Positions 10,477 through 19,493 of a stretch of DNA of 64,000 nucleotides are shown here, in pieces. Both the position numbers and the translations under genes were made by a program. Below the pieces are notes generated by a model. The model did not search any database. It had not been told where the DNA came from and saw nothing but the letters and a program-made list of their open reading frames with translations. How positions within the stretch are numbered: position 1 is the stretch's first letter; each line of letters begins with the position of its first letter. The stretch is from an uncultured Alphaproteobacteria bacterium (GTDB lineage: Bacteria > Pseudomonadota > Alphaproteobacteria > Methylaequorales > Methylaequoraceae): assembly GCA_902522465.1 (NCBI GenBank), contig CABYVV010000001.1, forward strand, positions 26,060-90,059. Direction: 5' to 3'.

Positions 10477-11175
10477 TTATTTTTTGTAACTATAATGTAT
10501 ACCACATTCTGTTTTTATATTGTTTGTCCATCTTCCAGATCTTGGATCATTTACGTTTGAAGATTTTATCGTACAATTTATGCAACCTATTGACAAATAA
10601 CCTTTTGTAAAAAGTGGATGTTTACTTATTTTGTGAAAATCAAAATATGAATCAATAAAAGATTTATTTACAAATGCAAGTGGATTTACAACGACCTTTT
10701 GATTTAAAACTTCAAATATTTTTAATAATTTTCTTTCACCTTTGTGGAAAGATTTTCTCCCAGAAATCCATGCTTGATAATTCCTTAGTTCTTTTTTTAA
10801 AGGAATAACTTTCCTTATATTACAGCATAAATCAGGGTTAGATTTCCAAAGGTCTCCGTATTTATCATTTTTAACCAAATCAGAATTATTAGGGAAAATT
10901 TCCTTGCAATTTTTTAATTTAAGTTTTTGAAGGAGATGATTCTTATATTCAATAGTTTCTTTAAACAAAAAGTTTGTGTTAATTAAAATTACAGGAAAGT
11001 TACTGTCTATTTGTGAGATCATGTGAAGGATTACCGCAGATTCTGTTCCGAACGAACACACGTATGCTATTTTATTTTTAAACATTTCTTCGATAGTCAT
11101 CCTCAAGATCAACTCAGGGGATGAACCTTTATATTCTTTGTTTAAATTTTTTAAATTAATTGAATCATGGTACAT
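10477..11175 (-). CDS. cysH: APS/PAPS reductase with [4Fe-4S] cysteine pattern
   Basis: The 232-residue enzyme reduces activated sulfate to sulfite. SFGTESAVILHM (residues 41-52) is the nucleotide-binding loop. Cluster-type cysteines are present as the pair C117-C118 and as C198/C201 in GCINCT, and the catalytic ECGIH (C224) is near the C-terminus. This pattern belongs to Fe-S enzymes that usually prefer APS, unlike E. coli-type PAPS reductases. It is therefore notable that the operon also encodes APS kinase. It is the first gene of the minus-strand cys operon, with a candidate operator about 60 bases upstream. Confidence 0.9.
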   Translation of the reverse strand: MYHDSINLKNLNKEYKGSSPELILRMTIEEMFKNKIAYVCSFGTESAVILHMISQIDSNFPVILINTNFLFKETIEYKNHLLQKLKLKNCKEIFPNNSDLVKNDKYGDLWKSNPDLCCNIRKVIPLKKELRNYQAWISGRKSFHKGERKLLKIFEVLNQKVVVNPLAFVNKSFIDSYFDFHKISKHPLFTKGYLSIGCINCTIKSSNVNDPRSGRWTNNIKTECGIHYSYKK

Positions 11176-11233
11176 ACTATTTCATAATTTTTTTAAGTAA
11201 ATTTGTCAATAAGATATGTAAAATATCATAAAC

Positions 11234-11250
11234 TACACTAATATAATGTA
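11234..11250. promoter_or_regulatory. Candidate operator between cysH and ctaA
   Basis: TACA-N9-TGTA with the form TACACTAATATAATGTA. It matches the element at 3223-3239 in spacing, in both arms and at 12 of 17 bases. It lies in the divergent region serving the cysH operon (minus) and ctaA (plus). Confidence is limited by AT-richness and by having only two sites. Confidence 0.3.
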
Positions 11251-11285
11251 TTTTATTTTAGAAATTAAGAATTATTAATATAGGG

Positions 11286-12329
11286 ATGGAAACTTATTTT
11301 AAAAAACATAAAATTGTATGGCTTTTGCTAAACTTATTTATGGTGACGGTCATGGTTGTAATTGGAGGTATCACAAGGATTACCGATTCTGGATTGTCAA
11401 TGACAACATGGAATTTTTTAAAAGGAATCGTACCACCTCTAAATAATGAAGACTGGATAAATCTTTTTAATTTGTACAAAGAATACCCTGAATACAAATT
11501 GAAAAACTTAGGGATGTCACTTTATGAGTTTAAAAAAATTTTTTTTTGGGAATATATTCATAGAATTTGGGGAAGATTAATTGGTTTAACTTTCTTTTTA
11601 CCTCTCATCTTTATTTGGTTCAAAGGTGGATTTAATTCTAAAGAAAAAAGGCTGATATTAATTCTTTCCTGTTTAGGTTTCTTTCAGGGCTTCATGGGAT
11701 GGTATATGGTTGAAAGTGGACTAATTGACAAGCCAGACGTTAGTCACTTTAGATTATCTGTACATCTCCTTACTGCATTTTTTATTTATTCACTACTCCT
11801 TTATTTTTTTTGGACAATCATATCCGAAAAAAGGGTTGTCACTAAACAATCAAAAAAAATCAATCATCATAAAGTAAACTTCATTATTTCATTAATTTTA
11901 TTATTTATCACAATCTCCGCTGGAGCATGGGTTTCAGGAACTGATGCTGGTTTATCATATAATAATTTTCCATTAATGGGCGATAATATTTTACCACCTA
12001 TCTTAATATCTGAAGACCGATATTTGCTTAGCAACTTTTTATCAGATCAAGGATTTCTTCAATTTATTCATAGAGTTTCTGCTACGGTAACACTTCTTTT
12101 CGTTCTTCACACAGTTTTCAAAGCAAATAGAAATGGGTTTTTTGATGATATAAAAATTTTATTCTATTTTTTAACAATAATGATTATTTCACAGTATACC
12201 CTGGGTATAATTATTTTAAAATTGTATGTGCCTATCTATTTAGGCCTGATGCACCAGATAGGATCATTATTTATGTTAACTTTGCTTGTTATTTCAATTT
12301 GCGAATGTAATAAAAAAAGGGCGTTGTAA
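11286..12329 (+). CDS. ctaA: Heme A synthase (COX15/CtaA type)
   Basis: This 347-residue membrane protein oxidises the C8 methyl of heme O to give heme A for cytochrome oxidase. About eight hydrophobic segments are visible. The heme-ligand histidines lie in EYIHRIWGRLIGL, SHFRLSVHLL, FIHRVSATVTLL and GLMHQIGSLF. GGITRITDSGLSMTTW after the first membrane segment is a family signature. The ATG at 11286 follows AGGG at a good distance. Its stop codon sits in the loop of a terminator hairpin. It stands alone, divergent from cysH. Confidence 0.95.
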   Translation: METYFKKHKIVWLLLNLFMVTVMVVIGGITRITDSGLSMTTWNFLKGIVPPLNNEDWINLFNLYKEYPEYKLKNLGMSLYEFKKIFFWEYIHRIWGRLIGLTFFLPLIFIWFKGGFNSKEKRLILILSCLGFFQGFMGWYMVESGLIDKPDVSHFRLSVHLLTAFFIYSLLLYFFWTIISEKRVVTKQSKKINHHKVNFIISLILLFITISAGAWVSGTDAGLSYNNFPLMGDNILPPILISEDRYLLSNFLSDQGFLQFIHRVSATVTLLFVLHTVFKANRNGFFDDIKILFYFLTIMIISQYTLGIIILKLYVPIYLGLMHQIGSLFMLTLLVISICECNKKRAL

Positions 12330-12340
12330 CAACGCCCTTT
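12316..12340. terminator. Bidirectional terminator, ctaA stop codon in the loop
   Basis: A perfect 11-bp stem, AAAGGGCGTTG with CAACGCCCTTT, has a three-base loop TAA that is the ctaA stop codon. On the minus strand it is followed by seven U, a strong intrinsic terminator for the porin-like gene; on the plus strand the tail is the weaker UUUGUU. It separates two convergent genes. Confidence 0.85.
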
Positions 12341-12368
12341 GTTAAGATTAAAAGAAAGGAAATTGAAT

Positions 12369-13148
12369 TTAGAAACTTTTTCCTATAGAAAAGATTATTT
12401 GGTCGCTTTCAATGTCCTCATTAACACCTCCATAACCTTCTATAGTTGTGAAGGATAAACCTAAATCCAAACCGAATGCACTAGTCGAAATTGAAGCAAT
12501 GTAATCTGTATATGCATTACCACCTTCCATTTCATTTCCTGTAAAACCAGCTGCACCTGAGATCGTAAATGGTGTGTTTGGAACAGCAATCTCCATACCT
12601 ACGTTGTGATAATCGTAATTATCAGCTTGAAAACCCGATGGTGAGTAGCCGTAGTAGTAGGAGATGCCAACGTCTGTGATAGGATTTGGAACTGCAAGAC
12701 CAACAGAGGCATAATATTCAAAGAAATCTACGTTTCTTTGTCCAAGGGCAGTGTTTTCATCAGTCATACCTGGATAATCATAGTATAAAAATCCAACATC
12801 ATACGAGAAGTAATCTTCTAACAACGGAACCGCACCAGCAAAACCACCATAATAGTCTAACTCATTTCCTGATAATGTGTTAGTTCCACCGGAGACGTTT
12901 GAGCCCCAGAACCCAACATAAGCATCGATGTACGTATCTAGTAAAGTAACTCCATAATCCAATCCACCTTGAACAGCTGATTGGCCGTCATTTTGGCGCT
13001 CACCTCTCCAAACATATTGGGAATAATAAGCAACATTAGCTGAAATTTCGCCGTAAGGTAATTTATCGGGAAATTCAAAAGATTTTACCGGACTTGCAAT
13101 TGCAAAAGGGACCGATAGAGCAGTAACTGCGATTAGTTTTTTTAACAT
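12369..13148 (-). CDS. TorF-family putative porin (Gcw_chp type)
   Basis: The 259-residue protein begins with a clear signal peptide (LIAVTALSVPFAIASPVKS). It continues as aromatic, beta-rich sequence typical of an outer-membrane barrel and ends in phenylalanine (IGKSF), as barrel proteins do. ISANVAYYSQYVWRGERQNDG near residue 35, given here in outline, is the signature block of TIGR02001 (normally 'S.Y.fRGisqs'). Members are proposed porins without a proven substrate. It is monocistronic, with its own strong terminator and a divergent promoter region shared with hpnB. Confidence 0.82.
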   Translation of the reverse strand: MLKKLIAVTALSVPFAIASPVKSFEFPDKLPYGEISANVAYYSQYVWRGERQNDGQSAVQGGLDYGVTLLDTYIDAYVGFWGSNVSGGTNTLSGNELDYYGGFAGAVPLLEDYFSYDVGFLYYDYPGMTDENTALGQRNVDFFEYYASVGLAVPNPITDVGISYYYGYSPSGFQADNYDYHNVGMEIAVPNTPFTISGAAGFTGNEMEGGNAYTDYIASISTSAFGLDLGLSFTTIEGYGGVNEDIESDQIIFSIGKSF

Positions 13149-13307
13149 TTATTTCCTTTCCTTCATATTTATGCTTAAAAGATCATGAACTGACTAATTT
13201 TTAGGCATAATTTAAAATTGTAGAATTATTAATCAATATTCCAAATTTAATACAAATTAATCAAGAAATCAAGAGTTTTCAACATATCTTAAATAAAATT
13301 ATATTTT

Positions 13308-13323
13308 GTTGTAAATTTACAAC
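13308..13323. promoter_or_regulatory. Perfect 16-bp palindrome in the porin/hpnB divergent region
   Basis: GTTGTAAATTTACAAC is its own reverse complement and is flanked on both sides by TTTTGTTG-like direct copies (13304 and 13324). It lies 65 bases before hpnB and 160 before the porin start. A dimeric regulator site is the natural reading. I do not recognise the factor. Confidence 0.4.
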
Positions 13324-13386
13324 TTTTGTTGTCTTAATTCGCTAATCTTAGTATTGTTGCTAAAATTAACTTAATAAATTATCAAA

Positions 13387-14571
13387 TTGGAATTTTTAAT
13401 TTACATTTCTTATATTTCTTTCATCTCTTGGTTTTATATATCACTGATACATGGAAGATCATTCTCAAGTGGTAAAGGTCTGTTTTGGAAAAATGAAATT
13501 GTTTTCGAAGAAAAAATTAATTTCAATAAACCATCAATCTATACCGATTCGATTTGTGTAATGATACCAGCAAGAAACGAAGAAAAAACAATCCTAAAGA
13601 CTCTAAACTCAATCAAGAATCAAAGTTATAAGAATCTTCAAGTTGTAGTAATTGATGACAACAGTTCAGATAAAACTAGAAAAATAGTAAATAAATTTAA
13701 AAAAAATTTTAAAAATTTAAAACTTTTAAAAGGTAAGCAATTACCCTCAGGATGGGTTGGCAAAAACTGGGCATTAAAACAAGCAGTAGATCAGGCAAAT
13801 AAGAAGTTTTTCAATTATTATTTATTTGTCGATTCTGATATTACGTTTTCAAAAAATTTATTGAAAAAAGTAATTCATTTTTCAAAATCAGAAAATTTTT
13901 TAATGATTTCTTTAATGGCAAAACTTAATTGTAGTTCATTTTGGGAAAAAATGCTTATTCCATCTTTTATTTTTTTTTTTCAAAAACTTTATCCATTTAA
14001 TTACGTAAACAATAAAAAAAAAAACTTTGCGGCTGCGGCGGGTGGTTTTATTTTCTGTAAAGCATCAGAGTTTAAAAAGGAAAACTTATACAACAAAATT
14101 AGAAATAAAGTAATCGATGACTGTAACCTCGCAAAGCTATTAAAAAAAAATGGACCAATTTGGTTAGGTCTTACTAATCAACTTAAAAGCGGACGTAGTT
14201 ATAAAAATCTTAAGAGCATATGGAACATGGTTTCTAGGACAGCATTTGAGCAATTAAATCATTCTTTAATTTTATTATTTATTTGTATCTTAGGACTTAT
14301 CATTGTTTATCTTTTCCCATTGACTGTCATGTTAATTATTTTGTTATTTTTTCAATTGGATCTACAATACCTACATTTATTTGTAATTAATTTTTCTTCG
14401 TTTATTTTAATGGTTAGGATTATTCTGCCTACGCTAAATTTTTATGGAGTAAATAAACATTTTGCTATAGCAATTCCAATTACTGCAATTTTATATATTT
14501 GTATGACAATAACATCTGCTGTAAATTACACGTTTTTCTCTGGAAACACTTGGAAAGGGAGGAAGTATTAA
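13387..14571 (+). CDS. hpnB: Hopanoid-associated glycosyltransferase
   Basis: This 394-residue family 2 glycosyltransferase carries an N-terminal membrane segment, a GT-A domain and several C-terminal membrane segments. The domain shows CVMIPARNEEKTI, VVVIDDNSSDKT and LFVDSDITF (the DxD-like metal site). It matches the HpnB family, found first in many hpn clusters; its exact acceptor is unproven. The frame has no ATG near the start. TTG at 13387 is the first conventional alternative codon after an in-frame stop at 13375, and no clear Shine-Dalgarno precedes it. It opens the operon that includes hpnC, dxs, hpnD, hpnE, shc and hpnG. Confidence 0.87.
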   Translation: MEFLIYISYISFISWFYISLIHGRSFSSGKGLFWKNEIVFEEKINFNKPSIYTDSICVMIPARNEEKTILKTLNSIKNQSYKNLQVVVIDDNSSDKTRKIVNKFKKNFKNLKLLKGKQLPSGWVGKNWALKQAVDQANKKFFNYYLFVDSDITFSKNLLKKVIHFSKSENFLMISLMAKLNCSSFWEKMLIPSFIFFFQKLYPFNYVNNKKKNFAAAAGGFIFCKASEFKKENLYNKIRNKVIDDCNLAKLLKKNGPIWLGLTNQLKSGRSYKNLKSIWNMVSRTAFEQLNHSLILLFICILGLIIVYLFPLTVMLIILLFFQLDLQYLHLFVINFSSFILMVRIILPTLNFYGVNKHFAIAIPITAILYICMTITSAVNYTFFSGNTWKGRKY

Positions 14572-15432
14572 AAAAATAAATGAAGAATATATTCACTCTC
14601 TGCTATCTGGAAAAAGTTTTCAAGATGAAAATTTTCCAGTTGCATCTTTTATGATCAAGAAAAAGTTAAAAGAATTTATTAGACAGTTTTATCTCTTTGC
14701 AAGAACATCCGATGACATTGCGGACAATGAAAAACTTGGACCAAAAGAAAAAGTTAAAATTCTAAGTTATTTTGATAAATGCTTAAAAGATGAAAAAAAA
14801 ACAGATATTTCTGTTCTAAACAAACTTATAATAACCTTTTCTTACCATAAATTTACACAGGTATATTCGAGACAACTTTTAGTAGCATTCAAGTTAGATG
14901 CTAAAAAGAAAAGATATAAAAATTGGGCAGAACTTATGAATTATTGCAAATATTCAGCAAATCCAGTTGGCAGATTTTTTATTGACCTCGCATATCACGA
15001 GAAAAAAAAAAAATTAATAATAAAAATATTATTTTTGAAGGATCTGATAATCTTTGCACTGCTTTACAAATTATAAATCATCTCCAGGACTGTCAAAAAG
15101 ATTATATATATCTCGACAGAGTTTATTTGCCAATGTCCTATTTCGATAAGCATTCAATAAAAGTTGATATATTAAAGAGAAGAAAAAATAACAGCAAGTT
15201 CAATGACTTAAAAAAATTAGTAATTGATAAAGTAGAAAAATTACTAGAAGATTCAAAAAAAGGAATTGATTTAATAGAAGTAGGTAGATTAAAGAAAGAA
15301 ACATTAATTATTTTAAATATTGCTAAAAGATTATGTTTTCTGCTAAAAGAGAATAACCCCTTAGAAAAAAAAATAAAATTATCACGTATTGATTTGATTT
15401 TTTGTTTTATTAAAGGAATAATGGATGATTAG
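14567..15432 (+). pseudogene. hpnC: Hydroxysqualene synthase hpnC, split by a one-base frameshift
   Basis: Two adjacent frames together give a whole HpnC-like squalene/phytoene synthase-family protein of about 288 residues. The first part holds FQDENFPVAS, RTSDDIADNEKL and YCKYSANPVGRFFIDL. The second, after the shift, holds CTALQIINHLQDC and DRVYLPMSYF. The shift falls in a run of 12 A at 15002-15013; one extra A would restore the frame. Conserved N-terminal residues lie upstream of the first ATG (14651), so translation probably starts at ATT 14567, four bases after GGGAGG and overlapping the hpnB stop. Whether it is broken, mis-sequenced or rescued by slippage cannot be decided here. HpnC turns presqualene diphosphate into hydroxysqualene. 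Confidence 0.85.
15002..15013 (+). repeat. Run of 12 A at the hpnC frameshift
   Basis: The run follows a GAG codon and is followed by TTAATAATA. Reading straight on gives a foreign tail and a stop at 15076. With 13 A the frame would continue KKKKINNK into the conserved second half. A run of 13 A at 30851-30863 in another gene is followed by the same TTAAT and is in frame. Confidence 0.9.
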
Positions 15433-15466
15433 AATTAAATTTCTGATTATTTAGGTAAAAATACAT

Positions 15467-17389
15467 ATGAAGACCCAAACCAACCTACTAGATAAAGTTA
15501 AGTATCCAAAAGATCTAAAAAACTTCTCTGACAAACAACTCAAGTTACTCTGCAAAGAACTGAGGAATGAAGTTGTTGATGCTGTTTCAGTAACTGGCGG
15601 ACATCTAGGAGCAGGACTAGGTGTAGTTGAATTAACAGTTGCAATCCATAGTGTTTTTAACACTCCAAAAGATAAGTTGATTTGGGATGTAGGACATCAA
15701 TGTTATCCGCATAAAGTGATTACAGGAAGAAGGGATAAAATTAGAACAATTCGACAACCAGGAGGTCTTTATGGTTTTACCAAAAGATCAGAAAGTGAAT
15801 ATGATCCATTTGGTGCCGCACATTCCTCTACATCAATTTCCGCTGGACTTGGAATGGCAGTTGCGAGAGACTTAAAGAAAGAAAATCACAATGTAGTCTG
15901 CGTAATTGGAGATGGGGCTATTAGTGCCGGAATGGCATACGAAGCAATGAACAATGCCGGTTCAATGAACGCAAGACTTATTGTAATTTTGAATGATAAT
16001 GATATGTCAATCGCTCCACCCGTCGGTGCAATGAGTGCTTACTTATCCAGATTATTATCAACAAAGACATTTCAATCAGCTAGAACATTAGCCAAACACA
16101 TGGCAAAGAAATTTCCCAAAAGTTTTCAAAATATGGCTGCAAAAGCAGATGAATACGTTCGAGGAATGGTTACAGGTGGAACATTATTTGAAGAACTTGG
16201 ATTTTTTTATTTAGGTCCAATTGATGGTCACAACCTTGACCATCTTCTTCCAGTGCTCAGAAATTTAGAAAAGTCTGAATGGGATGGTCCTGTATTCCTG
16301 CATGTAGTTACAAAAAAAGGTTATGGCTATGAACCCGCTGAGAAATCAGAAGATAAATACCACGGTGTAAGTAAATTTAATGTTGTAACTGGGGAACAAG
16401 TAAAATCATCATCAACAATACCGAGCTACACAAAAGTGTTTGCAAATGCTTTAATTAAACAAGCTAAAAAAGACAAAAATATAGTTGCAATTACCGCGGC
16501 TATGCCATCTGGCACAGGGTTAGATATTTTTCAAAAAGCATATCCCTCAAGAACGTTTGATGTAGGGATTGCTGAACAACATGCTGTTACTTTTGCTGCG
16601 GGACTTGCTTCCAGAGGAATGAAACCTTATGCAGCTATTTATTCAACTTTTCTTCAAAGAGCATATGATCAAGTTGTACACGATGTAGCCATTCAGTCTC
16701 TTCCAGTTAGGTTTGCAATAGACAGAGCAGGACAGGTTGGCGCAGACGGAGCAACACACGCAGGTTCATTTGATTTAGCGTATCTCTGTACACTACCTAA
16801 TTTTATAGTCATGGCCCCTAGTGATGAAAATGAATTGTGTAACAGCATTGCAACCTCAACGATCATTAATGATAAACCATGTGCTTTCAGATATCCACGC
16901 GGTGAAGGATTAGGAGTTAAAATTAACGACCAACCAGAAATTTGGAAAATTGGTAAAGGTAAAATCATAAGTGAAGGGAGTAAAATTTGCATCCTATCAC
17001 TTGGCACTAGGTTAAAGGATTCAATAATGGCCTCTGAAGTTCTAGCATCTTATGGGCTTCCAACAACTGTAGCAGATGCAAGGTTTGCTAAACCTATAGA
17101 TCAACTTCTTATTACCCAACTAGCAAGAGATCATGAAGTTATGTTGACAGTTGAAGAAGGTTCTATAGGAGGGTTTTCTGCCCAAGTAATGTCATTTCTT
17201 GCTAAGTCAGGCGCACTAGACAAGGGTCTGAAATTTAGGCCAATATTTTTTCCAGATGTTTTCATTAATCATGGAAAACCAGATCAACAGAATATCGAGT
17301 GTGGTGTTGACGTTGACAATATAATAAAGACAGCTATGGGTGCTCTGGGCATTGCTCATCCAAGAAAATTTTCTCTCGAAAGAGCATAA
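15467..17389 (+). CDS. dxs: 1-Deoxy-D-xylulose-5-phosphate synthase
   Basis: The 640-residue thiamine diphosphate enzyme condenses pyruvate and glyceraldehyde 3-phosphate, the first step of the MEP isoprenoid pathway. [17 protein letters not shown], the cofactor motif [18 protein letters not shown], and [18 protein letters not shown] with its catalytic glutamate are all intact, and length is normal. Its place between hpnC and hpnD ties isoprenoid supply to hopanoid synthesis. It starts at ATG 15467, 34 bases after the hpnC stop, and precedes hpnD by 17 bases. Base composition is a little less AT-rich than its neighbours, as expected for a well-expressed gene. Confidence 0.97.
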   Translation: MKTQTNLLDKVKYPKDLKNFSDKQLKLLCKELRNEVVDAVSVTGGHLGAGLGVVELTVAIHSVFNTPKDKLIWDVGHQCYPHKVITGRRDKIRTIRQPGGLYGFTKRSESEYDPFGAAHSSTSISAGLGMAVARDLKKENHNVVCVIGDGAISAGMAYEAMNNAGSMNARLIVILNDNDMSIAPPVGAMSAYLSRLLSTKTFQSARTLAKHMAKKFPKSFQNMAAKADEYVRGMVTGGTLFEELGFFYLGPIDGHNLDHLLPVLRNLEKSEWDGPVFLHVVTKKGYGYEPAEKSEDKYHGVSKFNVVTGEQVKSSSTIPSYTKVFANALIKQAKKDKNIVAITAAMPSGTGLDIFQKAYPSRTFDVGIAEQHAVTFAAGLASRGMKPYAAIYSTFLQRAYDQVVHDVAIQSLPVRFAIDRAGQVGADGATHAGSFDLAYLCTLPNFIVMAPSDENELCNSIATSTIINDKPCAFRYPRGEGLGVKINDQPEIWKIGKGKIISEGSKICILSLGTRLKDSIMASEVLASYGLPTTVADARFAKPIDQLLITQLARDHEVMLTVEEGSIGGFSAQVMSFLAKSGALDKGLKFRPIFFPDVFINHGKPDQQNIECGVDVDNIIKTAMGALGIAHPRKFSLERA

Positions 17390-17406
17390 AAAATTATTAT
17401 TTAAAA

Positions 17407-18243
17407 ATGTCAGTCGATGATCAAATCGCAGTCAAAGAAATAGTAAAAAAATCAGGATCCTCTTTTTTCTGGGGAATGAATGTATTAGATTCAAAAAAAA
17501 AAAGGGCTATGTTTTCAATTTATGCCTTTTGTAGAATAGTTGATGATATTGCTGATGAACTTGATAATAGAAGGGAAAAAGAGTCGAAATTAAAGAAATG
17601 GAAAAAGAGAATTCAACACATCTATGAATCAGTAGATTTGAATAATAGTATTGATAGGGAACTTAAATTTGCAATTGATAACTTTATGCTTGAAAAGTCA
17701 GATTTTTATTCGATTATTGACGGAATGATGATGGACGCAAGGCAAGATATAAAATTTCCATCAAAAAAAATTCTTAATCTTTATCTTGATAGAGTGGCTG
17801 TAGCTGTTGGATACTTATCTATTAGGGTGTTTGGACTTTCAGATAATGAAAAGGATTATGCTCTGTTTCTTGGCAGAGCTTTCCAGTTAACTAATATTGT
17901 AAGAGATTTTAGCGAGGATTTAAAAAGAGGAAGATGTTACATTTCATCTGATCTTTTTAAGAAACATGAAATTGAACAAAACATCAAAACAATAAGTAAT
18001 GATCCGAAAATGCAAAATGTATTTCAGGAGATGCTTTTTGAGGCAAATCAATATTTTATAAAATCAGATTTAGAAAAGAAAAAGATAAAAAAAACAAAAA
18101 TTATTGCTTCAGAGGTAATGAAAATATTTTACAAAGCCATACACTCCAAATTATTTAAGAAAAGAATTAATTTAAATAAAAAAATAAGATTAAACTCATT
18201 TGAAAAGATTGTCATACTCTTATTATTTTTCGTGAGGTATTAG
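17407..18243 (+). CDS. hpnD: Presqualene diphosphate synthase
   Basis: This 278-residue member of the squalene/phytoene synthase family joins two farnesyl diphosphates into presqualene diphosphate. Both aspartate-rich magnesium sites are present: AFCRIVDDIADELD (residues about 42-55) and NIVRDFSEDLKRGRCYI (about 165-181). FWGMNVLDSKKKRAMFSIYAF at the N-terminus is typical, given in outline. It follows dxs by 17 bases and precedes hpnE by one base. HpnD, HpnC and HpnE together replace squalene synthase. Confidence 0.93.
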   Translation: MSVDDQIAVKEIVKKSGSSFFWGMNVLDSKKKRAMFSIYAFCRIVDDIADELDNRREKESKLKKWKKRIQHIYESVDLNNSIDRELKFAIDNFMLEKSDFYSIIDGMMMDARQDIKFPSKKILNLYLDRVAVAVGYLSIRVFGLSDNEKDYALFLGRAFQLTNIVRDFSEDLKRGRCYISSDLFKKHEIEQNIKTISNDPKMQNVFQEMLFEANQYFIKSDLEKKKIKKTKIIASEVMKIFYKAIHSKLFKKRINLNKKIRLNSFEKIVILLLFFVRY

Positions 18244-18244
18244 C

Positions 18245-19480
18245 ATTAAAAAAAAAATTTATATAATTGGCGCAGGACTTTCCGGATTGTCAGCATCTGT
18301 TCATGGAACAAAAAAAAATAAAAATGTAACATTATTTGAATCATCGAATATCGCTGGTGGAAGATGTAGGTCATTCTTTGAAAAAAAATTAAACATAGAA
18401 ATCGATAATGGTAATCATCTGGTTTTTTCTGCTAACGAAAATTTTTATGAGCTTTGTAAAATTATTAGCTCCACTGATAAGATCGTGACTCTTCCTCCGA
18501 AACTTGATTTCTTTGACTCAGATAAGAATTTGACTTGGTGTCTTGATTTAAAAGAAATAAAAATCTTAAAGTTTATACTCGGAAAAATTAATTTGATTCC
18601 TGATACTAATATTTTCGATTATACTTCACTATTAAAATTCTTATTTGTTTCTCAGAGAAAAACCGTTTTGGAATTAGTTGAAAATTCTAAAATCTATAAA
18701 ACCTTCTGGGAACCCTTAACACTCGGAGTTATGAACACTTCAAGTAGCCTAGCATCAGCCAAAGTTTTATCAAATGTCTTAAAAAAAACAATATTTAAAG
18801 GTCACAAGTTTTGTAATATTTATCAACCATCAAAAAACTGGAATGATACGGTAATCAATCCTTGTATTTCTTTTTTAAAAAGAAAGGGGACAAAAATTAA
18901 TTTTAAACAGAGATTAAAGAGTTTAGAAATTGAGAATAATATTGTTAAAAAATTGTATTTTGAGAGCCAAAATATCGAATTAGATGAAAATGATAAATTA
19001 GTATTAGCCATTCCTCCTTCAAATTTATCTAGATTATTTCCGAATTTAAAACTCCCAACAAAATACAATAGTATTCTGAATATCCATTATAAAACTCCTG
19101 CGAAGTTAAAAAAAAAATTTACAAAAAATATCATTGGTTTCATAAACTCTTTATCTCAATGGATATTTATTAAAAAAGAATACCTCTCTGTGACCGTTAG
19201 TAATGCAAATCATTTTAATAATCTTGAATCTGACAAAATTGCAGAGATTGTTTGGAAAGAAATTTGTCGTTATCTAAATATAAATTTACCAATAACTAAA
19301 TACCAAGTTGTTAAGGAAAAAAAAGCTACAATAATTCAATCCCCAGAAAATTTTAAATTGATAAGCCAAATAAATAATTTACCAAAAAATTTAAGAATTT
19401 CTGGGGATTGGACACAAATTAATTTACCTTGTACAATTGAAGGATCGATTTTATCAGGTAAAAAAGCGGTTAACGATTAA
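18245..19480 (+). CDS. hpnE: Hydroxysqualene dehydroxylase (squalene-associated FAD-dependent desaturase)
   Basis: The FAD enzyme removes the hydroxyl of hydroxysqualene to give squalene. The dinucleotide-binding strand KKKIYIIGAGLSGLSAS opens the protein and is followed by NIAGGRCRSF; ISGDWTQINLPCTIEGSILSG closes it, in outline. The Rossmann strand lies before the first conventional start codon (TTG 18287), so the real start must be further up. The only candidates after the stop at 18233 are ATT codons. ATT 18245 sits seven bases after GAGG and one base after the hpnD stop, giving 411 residues, the usual family length. An AUU start is my inference. Confidence 0.88.
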   Translation: MKKKIYIIGAGLSGLSASVHGTKKNKNVTLFESSNIAGGRCRSFFEKKLNIEIDNGNHLVFSANENFYELCKIISSTDKIVTLPPKLDFFDSDKNLTWCLDLKEIKILKFILGKINLIPDTNIFDYTSLLKFLFVSQRKTVLELVENSKIYKTFWEPLTLGVMNTSSSLASAKVLSNVLKKTIFKGHKFCNIYQPSKNWNDTVINPCISFLKRKGTKINFKQRLKSLEIENNIVKKLYFESQNIELDENDKLVLAIPPSNLSRLFPNLKLPTKYNSILNIHYKTPAKLKKKFTKNIIGFINSLSQWIFIKKEYLSVTVSNANHFNNLESDKIAEIVWKEICRYLNINLPITKYQVVKEKKATIIQSPENFKLISQINNLPKNLRISGDWTQINLPCTIEGSILSGKKAVND

Positions 19481-19493
19481 ACTTTCTATAACT

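Noticed and set aside
15127-15432. Independent 101-residue gene after hpnC
   Set aside because: It is the C-terminal part of HpnC in the shifted frame, and its conserved residues continue upstream of its first ATG.
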